Notes: a model not told the origin generated them from the sequence alone. Numbered from the stretch's first letter, positions 1-9,422 are shown. The stretch: 64,000 bases of DNA from Polaribacter sp. (GCA_029250685.1 JAQXEU010000045.1:35558-99557), one strand, 5' to 3'. Program-made: numbers and translations.

Positions 1-2372
1 ATAGTAGTAATAACTGTAACAGTTGCAGTGTATAAATCACCTTCTACTTTTTCCATTTCAACTTTTACTTCATTAGATTGATTTTTTATGTTTTTATCTG
101 CAACAAATGTAAAGTTTCCTTTTACTTTTTGCTTTTTTCCATCAGCATCAACCCAAACATTTACATTTATATTTTCAGCATGATCAGCATCAGAAGAATG
201 ACCACCTAAAATTGGTGCAATCACTAACCCGATTAAACAAGTCAATTTAATTAAGATATTCATTGATGGTCCAGAAGTATCTTTAAAAGGATCCCCAACT
301 GTATCTCCAGTTACCGCAGCTTTGTGAGCTTCAGAACCTTTGTAAGTCATTTCTCCGTTAATTTCAACTCCTGCTTCAAAAGATTTCTTAGCGTTGTCCC
401 AAGCTCCACCAGCATTGTTTTGGAAGATTGCCCAAAGAACACCAGAAACAGTAACTCCAGCCATATAACCACCTAACATTTCAGCAATAGCTAAGTTGTC
501 CATTCCAAATAACATTGGAACAAAAGCAATAATTAATGGAAATCCGATTGTTAATAAACCTGGTAACATCATTTCTCTTAAAGAAGCTTCAGTAGAAATC
601 GCCACACATTTATCATATTCTGGTTTTCCAGTTCCTTCCATAATCCCAGGAATATCTCTAAACTGACGTCTTACTTCATTAACCATTTCCATAGCAGCTT
701 TTCCTACAGCATTCATTGCTAATGCAGAGAATACAACAGGAACCATTCCTCCAACAAATAGCATTGCTAATACTGGTGCTTTAAAAATGTTAATTCCGTC
801 AATTCCAGTAAAAGTTACATACGCAGCAAATAATGCTAATGATGTTAAAGCAGCAGAAGCAATAGCAAAACCTTTTCCGGTTGCAGCAGTTGTATTTCCA
901 ACTGAGTCTAAAATATCTGTACGTTCTCTAACGATTGGTTCTTGTTCGCTCATTTCAGCAATTCCACCTGCATTATCAGAAATTGGCCCGAAAGCATCAA
1001 TCGCTAATTGCATGGCTGTTGTTGCCATCATAGCAGAAGCAGCTAAAGCAACTCCATAAAATCCTGCAAAAGCATAAGAAGCCCAAATTGCACCAGCAAA
1101 TAATAATACTGAAGGGAATGTAGAAATCATTCCAGTAGCTAAACCAGCAATAATATTTGTTCCAGCTCCAGTAGAAGATTGTTGCACAATTTTTAAGATT
1201 GGAGGTTTTCCTAATCCAGTATAGTATTCAGTTACAGAAGAAATTGCTCCACCAACAAGTAAACCAATTAGTGTTGCGTAGAATACTCTCATTGAAGAGA
1301 TCTCTTGTACGCCTTCTCCAAAGAAATTCATGTTCATTGTTTCTGGTAACATCCAAGTTACTAAACCAAAACAAGATACTGCAACTAAAACAATAGATGT
1401 CCAGTTACCAATATTTAAAGCTCTCATTACTTGAGATTCTTTTGCATCGTTACTTTTAATTTTCACCAACATTGTACCAATAATAGAAATAATGATTCCT
1501 ACACCAGCAATTGCCATTGGCAATAAGATCGGTCCAATTCCGCCGAAAGCATCTTCAATACTTCCGCCCATATCTTTAATTACATAATTTCCTAAAACCA
1601 TGGCTGCTAATACTGTTGCAACATATGATCCAAATAAATCGGCTCCCATTCCTGCAACATCTCCTACATTGTCACCTACGTTATCTGCAATTGTTGCAGG
1701 GTTACGAGGATCATCTTCTGGAATTCCAGCTTCTACTTTACCAACTAAATCAGCTCCTACATCTGCAGCTTTTGTGTAGATTCCTCCACCAACTCTTGCA
1801 AACAATGCAATAGATTCAGCCCCTAATGAAAACCCTGCTAACGTTTCTAATACGATAGTCATATTATCTACAGAAAAAGTTCCATCAGCTCCACCCATAA
1901 AGTAGTTATAGAATATGATAAAAAATCCTGTTAAACCTAAAACAGCTAAACCAGCAACACCTAATCCCATTACAGTTCCACCTCCAAAAGAGATTTTCAA
2001 AGCATTTGGCAAACTAGTTCTAGCAGCTTGTGTTGTTCTAACATTTGTTTTTGTTGCTATTTTCATTCCAATGTTTCCTGCGTAAGCAGAGAAAATTGCT
2101 CCAAAAATAAAGGCAACTACTATTAACCAGTGTGTAGTTGGAACTACAAATGATACTACAGCTAATAAAATACTTACTATTACTACAAATATTGCTAACA
2201 ATCTATATTCAGCGTTTAAAAAAGCAAGGGCTCCTTCGTAGATATGGTCAGAAATTTCTTTCATCTTTCCATCACCTGCGTCTTGTTTCATTACCCAAGA
2301 TTTTTTGATTAACATGTAAATTAATCCTAATGCTGCCAAAACCATTGGCATGTAAATCATCATTGATTCCAT
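1..2372 (-). CDS. hppA: Membrane-bound ion-pumping pyrophosphatase, 3' end cut by the window edge
   Basis: This gene encodes an integral membrane pyrophosphatase that couples PPi hydrolysis to cation export across the inner membrane. The frame is open from the ATG at 2372 to base 1, about 790 codons, so only a short C-terminus is missing. The signature segment DNVGDNVGD, the long series of hydrophobic helices and the late motif GGAWDNAKK identify the family. Residues 492-497 read GNTTAA. Alanine there (Ala496) is known to mark K+-dependent enzymes, whereas K+-independent ones have lysine. After the core (which ends near ILGGHSSDA) there is a charged C-terminal extension of roughly 50 residues running off the window. 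The helix-6 segment [10 protein letters not shown] (from residue 245) has no glutamate where Na+ pumps and plant H+ pumps carry theirs. The ion pumped is therefore inferred, with H+ more likely. It lies downstream of soluble ppa, separated by a terminator. Confidence 0.95.
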   Translation of the reverse strand, partial: MESMMIYMPMVLAALGLIYMLIKKSWVMKQDAGDGKMKEISDHIYEGALAFLNAEYRLLAIFVVIVSILLAVVSFVVPTTHWLIVVAFIFGAIFSAYAGNIGMKIATKTNVRTTQAARTSLPNALKISFGGGTVMGLGVAGLAVLGLTGFFIIFYNYFMGGADGTFSVDNMTIVLETLAGFSLGAESIALFARVGGGIYTKAADVGADLVGKVEAGIPEDDPRNPATIADNVGDNVGDVAGMGADLFGSYVATVLAAMVLGNYVIKDMGGSIEDAFGGIGPILLPMAIAGVGIIISIIGTMLVKIKSNDAKESQVMRALNIGNWTSIVLVAVSCFGLVTWMLPETMNMNFFGEGVQEISSMRVFYATLIGLLVGGAISSVTEYYTGLGKPPILKIVQQSSTGAGTNIIAGLATGMISTFPSVLLFAGAIWASYAFAGFYGVALAASAMMATTAMQLAIDAFGPISDNAGGIAEMSEQEPIVRERTDILDSVGNTTAATGKGFAIASAALTSLALFAAYVTFTGIDGINIFKAPVLAMLFVGGMVPVVFSALAMNAVGKAAMEMVNEVRRQFRDIPGIMEGTGKPEYDKCVAISTEASLREMMLPGLLTIGFPLIIAFVPMLFGMDNLAIAEMLGGYMAGVTVSGVLWAIFQNNAGGAWDNAKKSFEAGVEINGEMTYKGSEAHKAAVTGDTVGDPFKDTSGPSMNILIKLTCLIGLVIAPILGGHSSDADHAENINVNVWVDADGKKQKVKGNFTFVADKNIKNQSNEVKVEMEKVEGDLYTATVTVITT

Positions 2373-2433
2373 ATTTTTTATTATTTTGATTAGTTTTTAA
2401 CGGGCGTAAAGGTACTAAAATCAAACAGAATGA

Positions 2434-2464
2434 AAAAGCCTTACAAATAGATTGTAAGGCTTTT
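2434..2464 (-). terminator. Intrinsic terminator after ppa
   Basis: A perfect 12-bp stem (2434-2445 with 2453-2464) with a 7-nt loop is followed on the minus strand by a T run. It lies between the ppa stop codon and the hppA start, so the two pyrophosphatase genes are probably transcribed separately. Confidence 0.8.
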
Positions 2465-2489
2465 ATGTTTTACGGTAAATTTCCGGGAT

Positions 2490-3017
2490 TTAAATTGTGA
2501 AATTCCCGTTAGTTTTATGTTCGCTATTCTCATAACGTTCGATACATTTATCTAAAATAGTGAACGCTTCTTCAGCATTTCCCCAATCTCCAATGTCTAC
2601 TTTTTTCTTTTCTAAATCTTTATAAACTTGAAAAAAATGTGTAATTTCTTTTTTTCTATGTGGATTTAAATCTGACAAATCGTTATAACTATTCCAAATT
2701 GGATCTGTTGTTGGTACACAAATTAGTTTTTCATCTGGTCCTTTTTCATCAGCCATATGGAAAACTCCAATTGGTTTTACTTCCATTACACACATCGGAA
2801 AAGTTGGTTCAGACCCTAAAACAAGAACATCTAATGGGTCGCCATCTAAAGCTAAAGTTTCTGGAATAAACCCGTAATCACCAGGGTACATCATTGATGA
2901 AAATAACATTCTGTCAAAGCGAATTTTACCTAATTCAAAATCGTATTCGTATTTGTTTCTGCTCCCTTTTGGAATTTCAATTAAAACATCTACTGTTTTT
3001 CTTTCTTTTGCAGTCAT
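2490..3017 (-). CDS. ppa: Soluble inorganic pyrophosphatase, family I
   Basis: This is a cytoplasmic Mg2+-dependent enzyme that hydrolyses pyrophosphate to two phosphates and so pulls biosynthetic reactions forward. The 175-residue length is normal for family I. The signature DGDPLDVLVL gives the metal-binding aspartates, and the preceding segment YPGDYGFIPETL is also typical. There is no signal peptide. The ATG at 3017 is supported by a good -7 box about 25 bases upstream. It is followed by a strong terminator and then by the membrane pyrophosphatase gene, so this organism carries both PPi-consuming systems next to each other: one discards the energy as heat and the other stores it as an ion gradient. 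Confidence 0.96.
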   Translation of the reverse strand: MTAKERKTVDVLIEIPKGSRNKYEYDFELGKIRFDRMLFSSMMYPGDYGFIPETLALDGDPLDVLVLGSEPTFPMCVMEVKPIGVFHMADEKGPDEKLICVPTTDPIWNSYNDLSDLNPHRKKEITHFFQVYKDLEKKKVDIGDWGNAEEAFTILDKCIERYENSEHKTNGNFTI

Positions 3018-3041
3018 TTATTTGTCTTTTTTATCGGTCGA

Positions 3042-3049
3042 CAAAAGTA
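3042..3049 (-). promoter_or_regulatory. Probable -7 promoter box for ppa
   Basis: On the minus strand these bases read TACTTTTG, which matches the Bacteroidota -7 consensus TAnnTTTG. It sits about 25 bases before the ppa ATG. A clear TTTG -33 box at the right distance was not seen. Confidence 0.5.
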
Positions 3050-3098
3050 GTGATATTTTGAAGTTTTTAAGCTAAAAAAGAAAGGATATTTATTCTAG

Positions 3099-5600
3099 TT
3101 AGAATCCAGCTTTTATGCCAATTCTAACGGCGAATTTTGGAGAAGGTAAACCGTTTACACTTGTGTGTTTTCCTCGCCAAATAAAATCGACTCTTAATGG
3201 ACGAATATCTCCGTAACCAATGTTCTCGAATCCAACTCCATACTCATAATATAATTTATCTGTTGGCGCAGCATAGGTAATGTTAGATTTGTTAATGGCA
3301 ATGTTTTCGTCAGAAATAGTTCCATAAACAGTTTTAAAAGTAACTAAACTTCTTAATTTTAAATACTTGATTAAAGGCATTCTGTTTAAAATAAAACCAT
3401 TAAAGTGATGTTCGAAATGTCCAGATAAATAAGTGTCTGTTACAAAATCGTAATAATTCATTAATGAAAAAGTATTCTTTGTGAGCCAATACGTTTGATT
3501 TGCAGGAATAGGACTTAATAAAGTAATTGGCACTTTTCCGAATGTTTTTCCACCGTCAACAGTAGCAATCATCAATCCTAATTTTCCTAATAAAATTGGT
3601 TGGCTATATTTAAATTGAATTTTATCATAATTAAAATCACCATTTAAGAAACCTTTGTAACCTCTGTTATAATTTAAAACTATAGAAGGAAAAATGTTTC
3701 TTCCCATTTTTTGCTCTACACCAAAACCATATTCAAATCTTCCTGGTGTATAAGCAATATAAAGATCAGTACTTACATCAGTAACTTCAGATTGAATATT
3801 ATTATTGTCGTCTAAATAATCTACGGTAAAATCTTTAGGTGACGCACTTTTAATAACACTATGTGCTGCCGAAATCCCAAAATGTAAATTCTTTTTAACC
3901 TCAATATCAAACTTTAAAGCGGATCTAGTAACATGTGATAAAAAGAAGTTTTCTCCTCTAGAAAACAAAGCATTCGGATCAAAAACATTTGCGTTTAATC
4001 CGTTTGTGTTTAATAATTTCCCACCTAATTGTTCAATGTCTTTTAAATAGGATGCGCCAACTGCAATTCTTGGTTTGTAGCTTACTAAATACTTGGCTTC
4101 TGTTCCAAACTTGTAGCGTTTGTCTTTCGTTCCGTAGCCAACAAATCCACTTAGTCTAAATCGATCATCTGTTGTTGTAAATGTTCTAAAACCAAGTTTT
4201 ATTTTTAATCCTTCTACACTGTTTCTTACAATAGTATTCCAATACTGCCCAAATTGAATATTGCTTCCAAGGTTAAAATAACCGGTTGAAGCTGTGTTTA
4301 AAACACTGCTTATTTGTTTTATTTTCTTTTGATTTTTTACTGAATGAATGAGCTTATAAGTGTCTTTTTTAGAGCTTGACTTACTAATGCTATCCCAGTA
4401 AACTTTGTTTTGATCAAATTGTTTTGGTTTGAACCTTAATATTTCTCCAGAATAAAATTCGTCATTTAATTTTTTGTCAAAAATGTAATCAGAATACGAG
4501 CTTGTTTTCTTTATGGTTAAACCTTTATTGGCATCATCTTTATCGGTAAGAGTGAAGTCTCCAGAATAAATATCAGTTTTAGGTAAATAAATACTGTCGT
4601 CTTTTATGGTAAATTCTTTTTCAAAAGACAGTTTTCTAACAAAGTTTAGATTGATGTCTTTATTGATTTTCATTTTAATTTTTGTGACAGAAAAGTTTTT
4701 GTCAGCAACCCATAAAAATCCTTCAAAAGCTAAATCTCCATCTCTTCTTGGGAAAAAATAAATTGAATACGTTTTTTTATTATTCACCGTAATACTGTCG
4801 TGTAAAACATAATCATATGTTTCAAAGCCAGTTGTTGAAATCGGGCTTACAAATGACTTTCTTAATATTTCAATATTATTTTTATGAATATCAATATCAT
4901 TAAAAGTGTTAGACATTCTTTCGAAAACAAATCCATCTTTATTGACACCATCTTGTTTTTCTGCTTCAATATCTTCTCTTTCAATATTAAGTTCATTGTT
5001 TCCGAAAACATTTTTTACAGTTTCACTTAAAAAAAGTGGAATGTAATAATTAATGCCATCTTCATTTGGTGGCAACTGTTCTAGTACTTTTTTATACTCT
5101 TTTTTGAAAACATTTTTTAAGAAAAGCGAATCTAAATTATTCAAACCAACTTCTGTAGTTTGTAGTTTTTTAAACTGATACGCTTTTACAAGCTTTAAAC
5201 CATTTTTCTTTTTTCTACTCCAAACTTCTTTCAAAATTCTATAAGCAGGATTCTCTTTTTTTCGAAGACGCTTTTTAGGTTTGGATACAATAATAACTTC
5301 ATCAAGAACATTACTTGCCTCTTTTAAGGTGATTTTGAAATACGTTTTTTTAGGGTTGTATTTCAAAGAAAGGGTTTCAAAACCAACAAATGAAATTTCT
5401 ATCTTTCCGCTTTTTTTTGGCGAGGTTAATTGAAATCTTCCATCAAGATTTGTTACTACACCGTTTGTTGAATTTTTAAAATAAACATTTACAAAAGGAA
5501 GTGGTTCGTTATTTACATCTAATATTTGTCCAGAAATTTTAACCTGCGCATTACACACAAAAAAGGTAAAAAATAATAAAACAGGTATGAATGTTTTCAT
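3099..5600 (-). CDS. DUF5686 outer-membrane protein with N-terminal carboxypeptidase-regulatory-like domain
   Basis: An 833-residue exported protein. It has a signal peptide of about 18 residues (ending near FFVCNAQ), then a CarboxypepD_reg-like beta-sandwich at roughly residues 20-100, recognisable from GQILDVNNEPLPFVNV and VVTNLDGRFQL. The long remainder is rich in alternating hydrophobic and aromatic residues, as in outer-membrane beta-barrels, and ends with aromatic Phe (IKAGF), a common barrel-sorting feature. This architecture is known in Bacteroidota as DUF5686, whose function is unknown. No TonB plug domain or SusD partner is present, so I do not call it a TonB-dependent receptor. The start codon lies immediately beside the terminator hairpin of pdhB, leaving no normal promoter space. 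Confidence 0.85.
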   Translation of the reverse strand: MKTFIPVLLFFTFFVCNAQVKISGQILDVNNEPLPFVNVYFKNSTNGVVTNLDGRFQLTSPKKSGKIEISFVGFETLSLKYNPKKTYFKITLKEASNVLDEVIIVSKPKKRLRKKENPAYRILKEVWSRKKKNGLKLVKAYQFKKLQTTEVGLNNLDSLFLKNVFKKEYKKVLEQLPPNEDGINYYIPLFLSETVKNVFGNNELNIEREDIEAEKQDGVNKDGFVFERMSNTFNDIDIHKNNIEILRKSFVSPISTTGFETYDYVLHDSITVNNKKTYSIYFFPRRDGDLAFEGFLWVADKNFSVTKIKMKINKDINLNFVRKLSFEKEFTIKDDSIYLPKTDIYSGDFTLTDKDDANKGLTIKKTSSYSDYIFDKKLNDEFYSGEILRFKPKQFDQNKVYWDSISKSSSKKDTYKLIHSVKNQKKIKQISSVLNTASTGYFNLGSNIQFGQYWNTIVRNSVEGLKIKLGFRTFTTTDDRFRLSGFVGYGTKDKRYKFGTEAKYLVSYKPRIAVGASYLKDIEQLGGKLLNTNGLNANVFDPNALFSRGENFFLSHVTRSALKFDIEVKKNLHFGISAAHSVIKSASPKDFTVDYLDDNNNIQSEVTDVSTDLYIAYTPGRFEYGFGVEQKMGRNIFPSIVLNYNRGYKGFLNGDFNYDKIQFKYSQPILLGKLGLMIATVDGGKTFGKVPITLLSPIPANQTYWLTKNTFSLMNYYDFVTDTYLSGHFEHHFNGFILNRMPLIKYLKLRSLVTFKTVYGTISDENIAINKSNITYAAPTDKLYYEYGVGFENIGYGDIRPLRVDFIWRGKHTSVNGLPSPKFAVRIGIKAGF

Positions 5601-5608
5601 GGCAAAAA

Positions 5609-5644
5609 AAAATCCTTTTTAATTTAAATGGTAAAAAGGATTTT
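5609..5644 (-). terminator. Intrinsic terminator after pdhB, touching the next start codon
   Basis: A perfect 13-bp stem (5609-5621 with 5632-5644) with a 10-nt loop is followed on the minus strand by a T run of about nine. The T run ends two bases before the ATG of the DUF5686 gene at 5600. Confidence 0.75.
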
Positions 5645-5661
5645 AAATGATTTTAATTTTT

Positions 5662-6639
5662 CTAAATATACAAAACTTCTTTAACAGCTTTAACAACATC
5701 CTTATGGTTTGGTAACCATTCTTCTAATAAAACTGGCGAATATGGAGCTGGAGTGTCTGCGGTTGTAATTCTTTTTATTGGAGCGTCTAAGTAATCAAAC
5801 GCTTCATTTTGAATTCTATATGTGATTTCAGAAGCAACACTGGCAAATGGCCAAGCTTCTTCTAAAACAACTAATCTGTTTGTTTTTTTAACTGATTCTA
5901 AAATGGTATCATGGTCCATCGGACGAACTGTTCTTAGATCAATAATTTCAACTGAAATATCTTCTTTTGCTAATTCTTCAGCAGCTTTATAAGCTTCTTT
6001 TATAATTTTACCGAAAGAAACTATTGTTACATCTGTTCCTGCTCTTTTTATTTCTGCAACACCAATTGGTAATATGTATTCTCCTTCCGGAATATCCATT
6101 TTATCACCATACATTTGTTCAGACTCCATAAAAATAACTGGATCATCATCTCTAATTGCAGCTTTTAAAAGCCCTTTTGCATCATATGGATTTGATGGGA
6201 CAATTACTTTTAAACCAGGTGTGTTTGCAAACCAGTTTTCAAATGCTTGTGAGTGTGTTGCTCCTAATTGACCAGCTGATGCAGTTGGTCCTCTAAATAC
6301 AATAGGGCAATTAAATTGCCCACCAGACATTTGTCTAATTTTTGCAGCGTTGTTTATAATTTGATCAATTCCAACTAAAGAGAAATTAAAAGTCATATAT
6401 TCTACTATTGGTCTGTTACCATTCATAGCAGAACCGATTGCAATTCCTGCAAAACCAAGTTCAGCAATAGGAGTGTCAATGACTCTTTTTGCACCAAACT
6501 CATCTAGCATTCCTTTACTTGCTTTGTAAGCTCCGTTATATTCGGCAACTTCTTCACCCATTAAATAAATACTTTCATCTCTACGCATTTCCTCGCTCAT
6601 TGCTTCACAAATCGCTTCTCTAAACTGAACTGTTTTCAT
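5662..6639 (-). CDS. pdhB: Pyruvate dehydrogenase E1 component, beta subunit
   Basis: This is the beta subunit of the thiamine-diphosphate-dependent E1 enzyme that decarboxylates pyruvate and passes the acetyl group to E2 in the cytoplasmic pyruvate dehydrogenase complex. At 325 residues it has the usual length. It contains the N-terminal transketolase pyrimidine-binding fold with the catalytic-glutamate region MGEEVAEYNGAYK (about residues 27-39), the motif DTPIAELGFAG, and the C-terminal transketolase domain with DLRTVRPMD. The E1 alpha and E2 genes are not adjacent in this window. It could in principle be another 2-oxoacid E1 beta, but the sequence most resembles the pyruvate form. It is divergent from etfB and ends in a strong terminator. 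Confidence 0.93.
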   Translation of the reverse strand: MKTVQFREAICEAMSEEMRRDESIYLMGEEVAEYNGAYKASKGMLDEFGAKRVIDTPIAELGFAGIAIGSAMNGNRPIVEYMTFNFSLVGIDQIINNAAKIRQMSGGQFNCPIVFRGPTASAGQLGATHSQAFENWFANTPGLKVIVPSNPYDAKGLLKAAIRDDDPVIFMESEQMYGDKMDIPEGEYILPIGVAEIKRAGTDVTIVSFGKIIKEAYKAAEELAKEDISVEIIDLRTVRPMDHDTILESVKKTNRLVVLEEAWPFASVASEITYRIQNEAFDYLDAPIKRITTADTPAPYSPVLLEEWLPNHKDVVKAVKEVLYI

Positions 6640-6667
6640 TCTTTAATTTTTCTTAAATTGAGTGAAG

Positions 6668-6675
6668 CAAAAATA
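6668..6675 (-). promoter_or_regulatory. Probable -7 promoter box for pdhB
   Basis: The minus strand reads TATTTTTG, a match to TAnnTTTG, about 29 bases upstream of the pdhB start. The rest of the 210-bp divergent spacer to etfB is AT-rich. A weaker box TAAATTCG at 6803-6810 may serve etfB. Confidence 0.45.
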
Positions 6676-6849
6676 TATAAAAATAAATAGTATCACATAT
6701 ATTTATTAGACGAAATAGCTATTTTTTTGTTGCTTTTTGATTTTATTGAAATTATAGTAGAAATATTTACTATGCATGCATAACAAATTGAAAAAAAAGT
6801 CATAAATTCGTGCCGTAAATAATGAAATAATTTTCAAAAATAGAAATAG

Positions 6850-7596
6850 ATGAAAATATTAGTTTGTATCAGTCATGTACCTGATACCACATCAAAAATT
6901 AACTTTAAAGAAAATGATACAAAGTTTGATGCAAACGGAGTTCAATTTGTAATTAATCCATACGATGAATTTAGTTTAACACGTGCAATGTGGTTTAAAG
7001 AAAAGCAAGGAGCAACAGTAACTGTTGTAAATGTTGGAAATGCGACTACAGAACCAACTTTACGTAAAGCGTTGGCAATTGGTGCGGATGATGCAATTCG
7101 AGTAAATACAGAAGCTTTAGATGGTTTTCTTGTTGCAAAGCAAATTGCAGAAGTTGTTAAAAAGGGTGATTATGACTTAGTTTTAGCTGGAAGAGAATCT
7201 ATTGATTACAATGGAGGAATGGTTCCTGGAATGTTAGCTTCAATCTTAGACTTTAATTTTGTAAACGGATGTATTGGTTTAGAGATTGATGGAGATGCTG
7301 CAACTGCATCTAGAGAAATTGATGGAGGAAATGAGAAAATTTCAACAAATTTACCATTAATAATTGCTGGTCAAAAAGGATTGGTTGAAGAAAAAGATTT
7401 GAGAATTCCGAATATGAGAGGAATTATGATGGCACGTAAAAAGCCATTATCAGTTATTGAACCTGTTGAGGTTTCTTCGCAAACAGCTACTACTTCTTTT
7501 GAGAAACCAGCTGCAAAAGGAGCTGTGAAATTAGTAGATGCAGATAATGTAGATGAGTTAATTAACTTATTGCATAATGAAGCAAAAGTGATTTAA
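6850..7596 (+). CDS. etfB: Electron transfer flavoprotein, beta subunit
   Basis: The beta subunit of the ETF heterodimer, a soluble carrier that takes electrons from acyl-CoA dehydrogenases and related flavoproteins and passes them to ETF:quinone oxidoreductase. The 248-residue length is usual. The N-terminus MKILVCISHVPDT and the segment VLAGRESIDYNGGMVPGMLA are characteristic, as is the late IPNMRGIMMARKKPL stretch near the ETF beta signature. It is followed by etfA in the same direction with a 70-bp spacer that contains one copy of a dispersed palindromic repeat. The two genes are expected to be co-transcribed. Confidence 0.95.
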   Translation: MKILVCISHVPDTTSKINFKENDTKFDANGVQFVINPYDEFSLTRAMWFKEKQGATVTVVNVGNATTEPTLRKALAIGADDAIRVNTEALDGFLVAKQIAEVVKKGDYDLVLAGRESIDYNGGMVPGMLASILDFNFVNGCIGLEIDGDAATASREIDGGNEKISTNLPLIIAGQKGLVEEKDLRIPNMRGIMMARKKPLSVIEPVEVSSQTATTSFEKPAAKGAVKLVDADNVDELINLLHNEAKVI

Positions 7597-7609
7597 TTTA
7601 AAATTAAAT

Positions 7610-7633
7610 CATTCTGAACTTGATTCAGATTCT
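7610..7633 (+). repeat. Degenerate copy of the CTGAAC-TTG-TTCAG dispersed palindrome
   Basis: The core is CTGAA (7614-7618), a 5-nt loop, then TTCAG (7624-7628), followed by ATTCT. It belongs to the same family as the copies flanking the GIY-YIG gene at 25738 and 26131, but the outer arms no longer pair. It lies between etfB and etfA without disrupting either gene. Confidence 0.6.
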
Positions 7634-7666
7634 TAAAAATAATTATTTAGATAAAAAACAAAATAT

Positions 7667-8629
7667 ATGTCAGTTTTAGTTTTTGCCGATTCATCGGAAG
7701 GAAAATTTAAAAAATCTGCTTTTGAAGTCGTTTCTTACGGAAAAAAAATAGCAGAACAATTAGGTTCTAATGTTGTAGCGGTTACAATTAATGTAGCGGA
7801 TGCATCAGAATTATATACTTACGGAGCAGAAAAAGTAGTTTCAGTTTCTAATGATCAAATTACAACTTTTAACGCTAAAGCATATGCTTCTGTGTTAAAA
7901 CAAATAGCTTCAAAAGAAAATGCTAGTGCTGTAATTATAGACTCTAGTATTGATGGATTGTATTTAGCGCCAATGGTTGCAGTAAATTTAGAAGCAGGTT
8001 ATGCATCAAATGTTGTTGCATTGCCAAGTTCTACAAGTCCATTCACTGTGAAAAGAAAAGCATTTTCAAATAAAGCATTTTCAAATACGATTATTTCAAC
8101 GGATGTGAAAATTATTGGTTTAGCAAAGAATTCATTTGGTGTTCATGAAAATCCAGTAAGTGGAACCACAGAAAGTTTTGATGCACAGATAACTGATGCT
8201 GATTTAGGTGTGAAATCTGTAAGTGTTGATAAAGCAACAGGAAAAGTAACAATTGCTGATGCTGATATTGTTATTTCTGCAGGAAGAGGCTTAAAAGGTC
8301 CTGAAAACTGGGGAATGATAGAAGAGTTAGCAGAGGTTTTAGGAGCAGCAACAGCTTGTTCTAAGCCAGTTTCTGATTTAGGATGGAGACCACACGGTGA
8401 ACATGTTGGGCAAACAGGAAAACCTGTAGCGTCTAATTTATATATAGCAATTGGAATTTCTGGAGCAATTCAGCATTTAGCTGGAATTAATGCATCGAAA
8501 GTAAAAGTTGTAATTAATACAGATCCAGAAGCACCTTTCTTTAAAGCTGCAGATTACGGAATTGTAGGTGATGCTTTTGAAGTTGTACCAACTTTGATAG
8601 AAAAGTTGAAAGCTTTTAAACAATCATAG
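7667..8629 (+). CDS. etfA: Electron transfer flavoprotein, alpha subunit
   Basis: The alpha subunit of ETF, which binds FAD together with the beta subunit. The 320-residue length matches the family. An N-terminal adenine-nucleotide-hydrolase-like domain is followed by the C-terminal FAD-binding domain with SAGRGLKGPENW and the signature segment NLYIAIGISGAIQHLAG. The highly conserved final part INTDPEAPFFKAADYGIVGD is intact. It forms an operon with etfB upstream and ends in a clear intrinsic terminator. Its role is fatty-acid and amino-acid catabolism in the cytoplasm. Confidence 0.95.
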   Translation: MSVLVFADSSEGKFKKSAFEVVSYGKKIAEQLGSNVVAVTINVADASELYTYGAEKVVSVSNDQITTFNAKAYASVLKQIASKENASAVIIDSSIDGLYLAPMVAVNLEAGYASNVVALPSSTSPFTVKRKAFSNKAFSNTIISTDVKIIGLAKNSFGVHENPVSGTTESFDAQITDADLGVKSVSVDKATGKVTIADADIVISAGRGLKGPENWGMIEELAEVLGAATACSKPVSDLGWRPHGEHVGQTGKPVASNLYIAIGISGAIQHLAGINASKVKVVINTDPEAPFFKAADYGIVGDAFEVVPTLIEKLKAFKQS

Positions 8630-8734
8630 TGGAATTATAAATTAAGATTATTGATTAATTGAGAGTTTAGATATTTTTCTTTTAAAATAAATTAGAATTC
8701 AACTCAATATTTTTAGTAAATTGTGCCCACAAAA

Positions 8735-8778
8735 GGGCTGTCTAAAATTAGGTTTTGCCAATTTAGACAGCCTTTTTT
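8735..8778 (+). terminator. Terminator of the etfBA operon
   Basis: The stem GGCTGTCTAAA (8736-8746) pairs with TTTAGACAGCC (8762-8772) and is followed by six T residues. It lies about 105 bases after the etfA stop codon. Confidence 0.8.
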
Positions 8779-8799
8779 CTTTTACGTAGATAAAACTAA

Positions 8800-9408
8800 A
8801 TGAGTTTAATAAAACTAACAATTAAAGGAATTTCTTATAGTCAAACACAAACAGGAGCTTATGCTTTAGTTTTGAGTGAGATTGATGGGGAAAGAACATT
8901 ACCTATTATAATCGGTGCTTTTGAAGCCCAATCTATTGCCATCGCTTTAGAGAAAGAAATAAGACCACCAAGACCGTTAACACACGATTTATTTAAAACA
9001 TTTGCTGATAGATATTTGATAAATATCAAACAAGTTATCATTCATAAATTGGTGGATGGTGTTTTCTTTTCAAGTTTAATCTCAGAGAAAGATGGAGTAG
9101 AAGAGATTATTGACGCAAGAACTTCTGATGCAATTGCAATTGCTGTTCGATTTAAAGCACCAATTTATACTTATGAAACTATTTTAGATAAAGCAGGAAT
9201 TTATTTAAAAGCAGAAGATGAATTATCTTTAGATGAACCAGAATTAGATACAGATGATTTAATGGCAGAAATTATTTCAGAAACTTCTGAAGAAACTAAA
9301 GAGCATAAATCATTAAAAGAATTATATAAAGAATTAGATGCTGCAGTTGCGAATGAAAATTACGAATTGGCAGCAAAACTCCGAGACGAAATTAGTAAGC
9401 GCTCTTAA
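8800..9408 (+). CDS. Bifunctional-nuclease (BFN/DUF151) domain protein with C-terminal UvrB/UvrC motif
   Basis: A 202-residue cytoplasmic protein. Residues 1-130 form the BFN/DUF151 domain, seen from LPIIIGAFEAQSIAIALE and the conserved ARTSDAIAIAVRFKAPIY segment. A linker of acidic residues follows, then a C-terminal UVR motif near residues 165-200 (ELYKELDAAVANENYELAAK). The BFN domain was named for nuclease activity described in plants, but its biochemical job in bacteria is not settled. The UVR motif suggests a protein or nucleic-acid contact. It sits 14 bp upstream of the nucleoside transporter gene and is probably co-transcribed with it. Confidence 0.85.
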   Translation: MSLIKLTIKGISYSQTQTGAYALVLSEIDGERTLPIIIGAFEAQSIAIALEKEIRPPRPLTHDLFKTFADRYLINIKQVIIHKLVDGVFFSSLISEKDGVEEIIDARTSDAIAIAVRFKAPIYTYETILDKAGIYLKAEDELSLDEPELDTDDLMAEIISETSEETKEHKSLKELYKELDAAVANENYELAAKLRDEISKRS

Positions 9409-9422
9409 ATCCCAAATATATT

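Noticed and set aside
3099..5600. TonB-dependent receptor of the SusC type
   Set aside because: It has the carboxypeptidase-regulatory-like domain found in SusC proteins, but no plug domain, no TonB box and no SusD neighbour. DUF5686 fits better.
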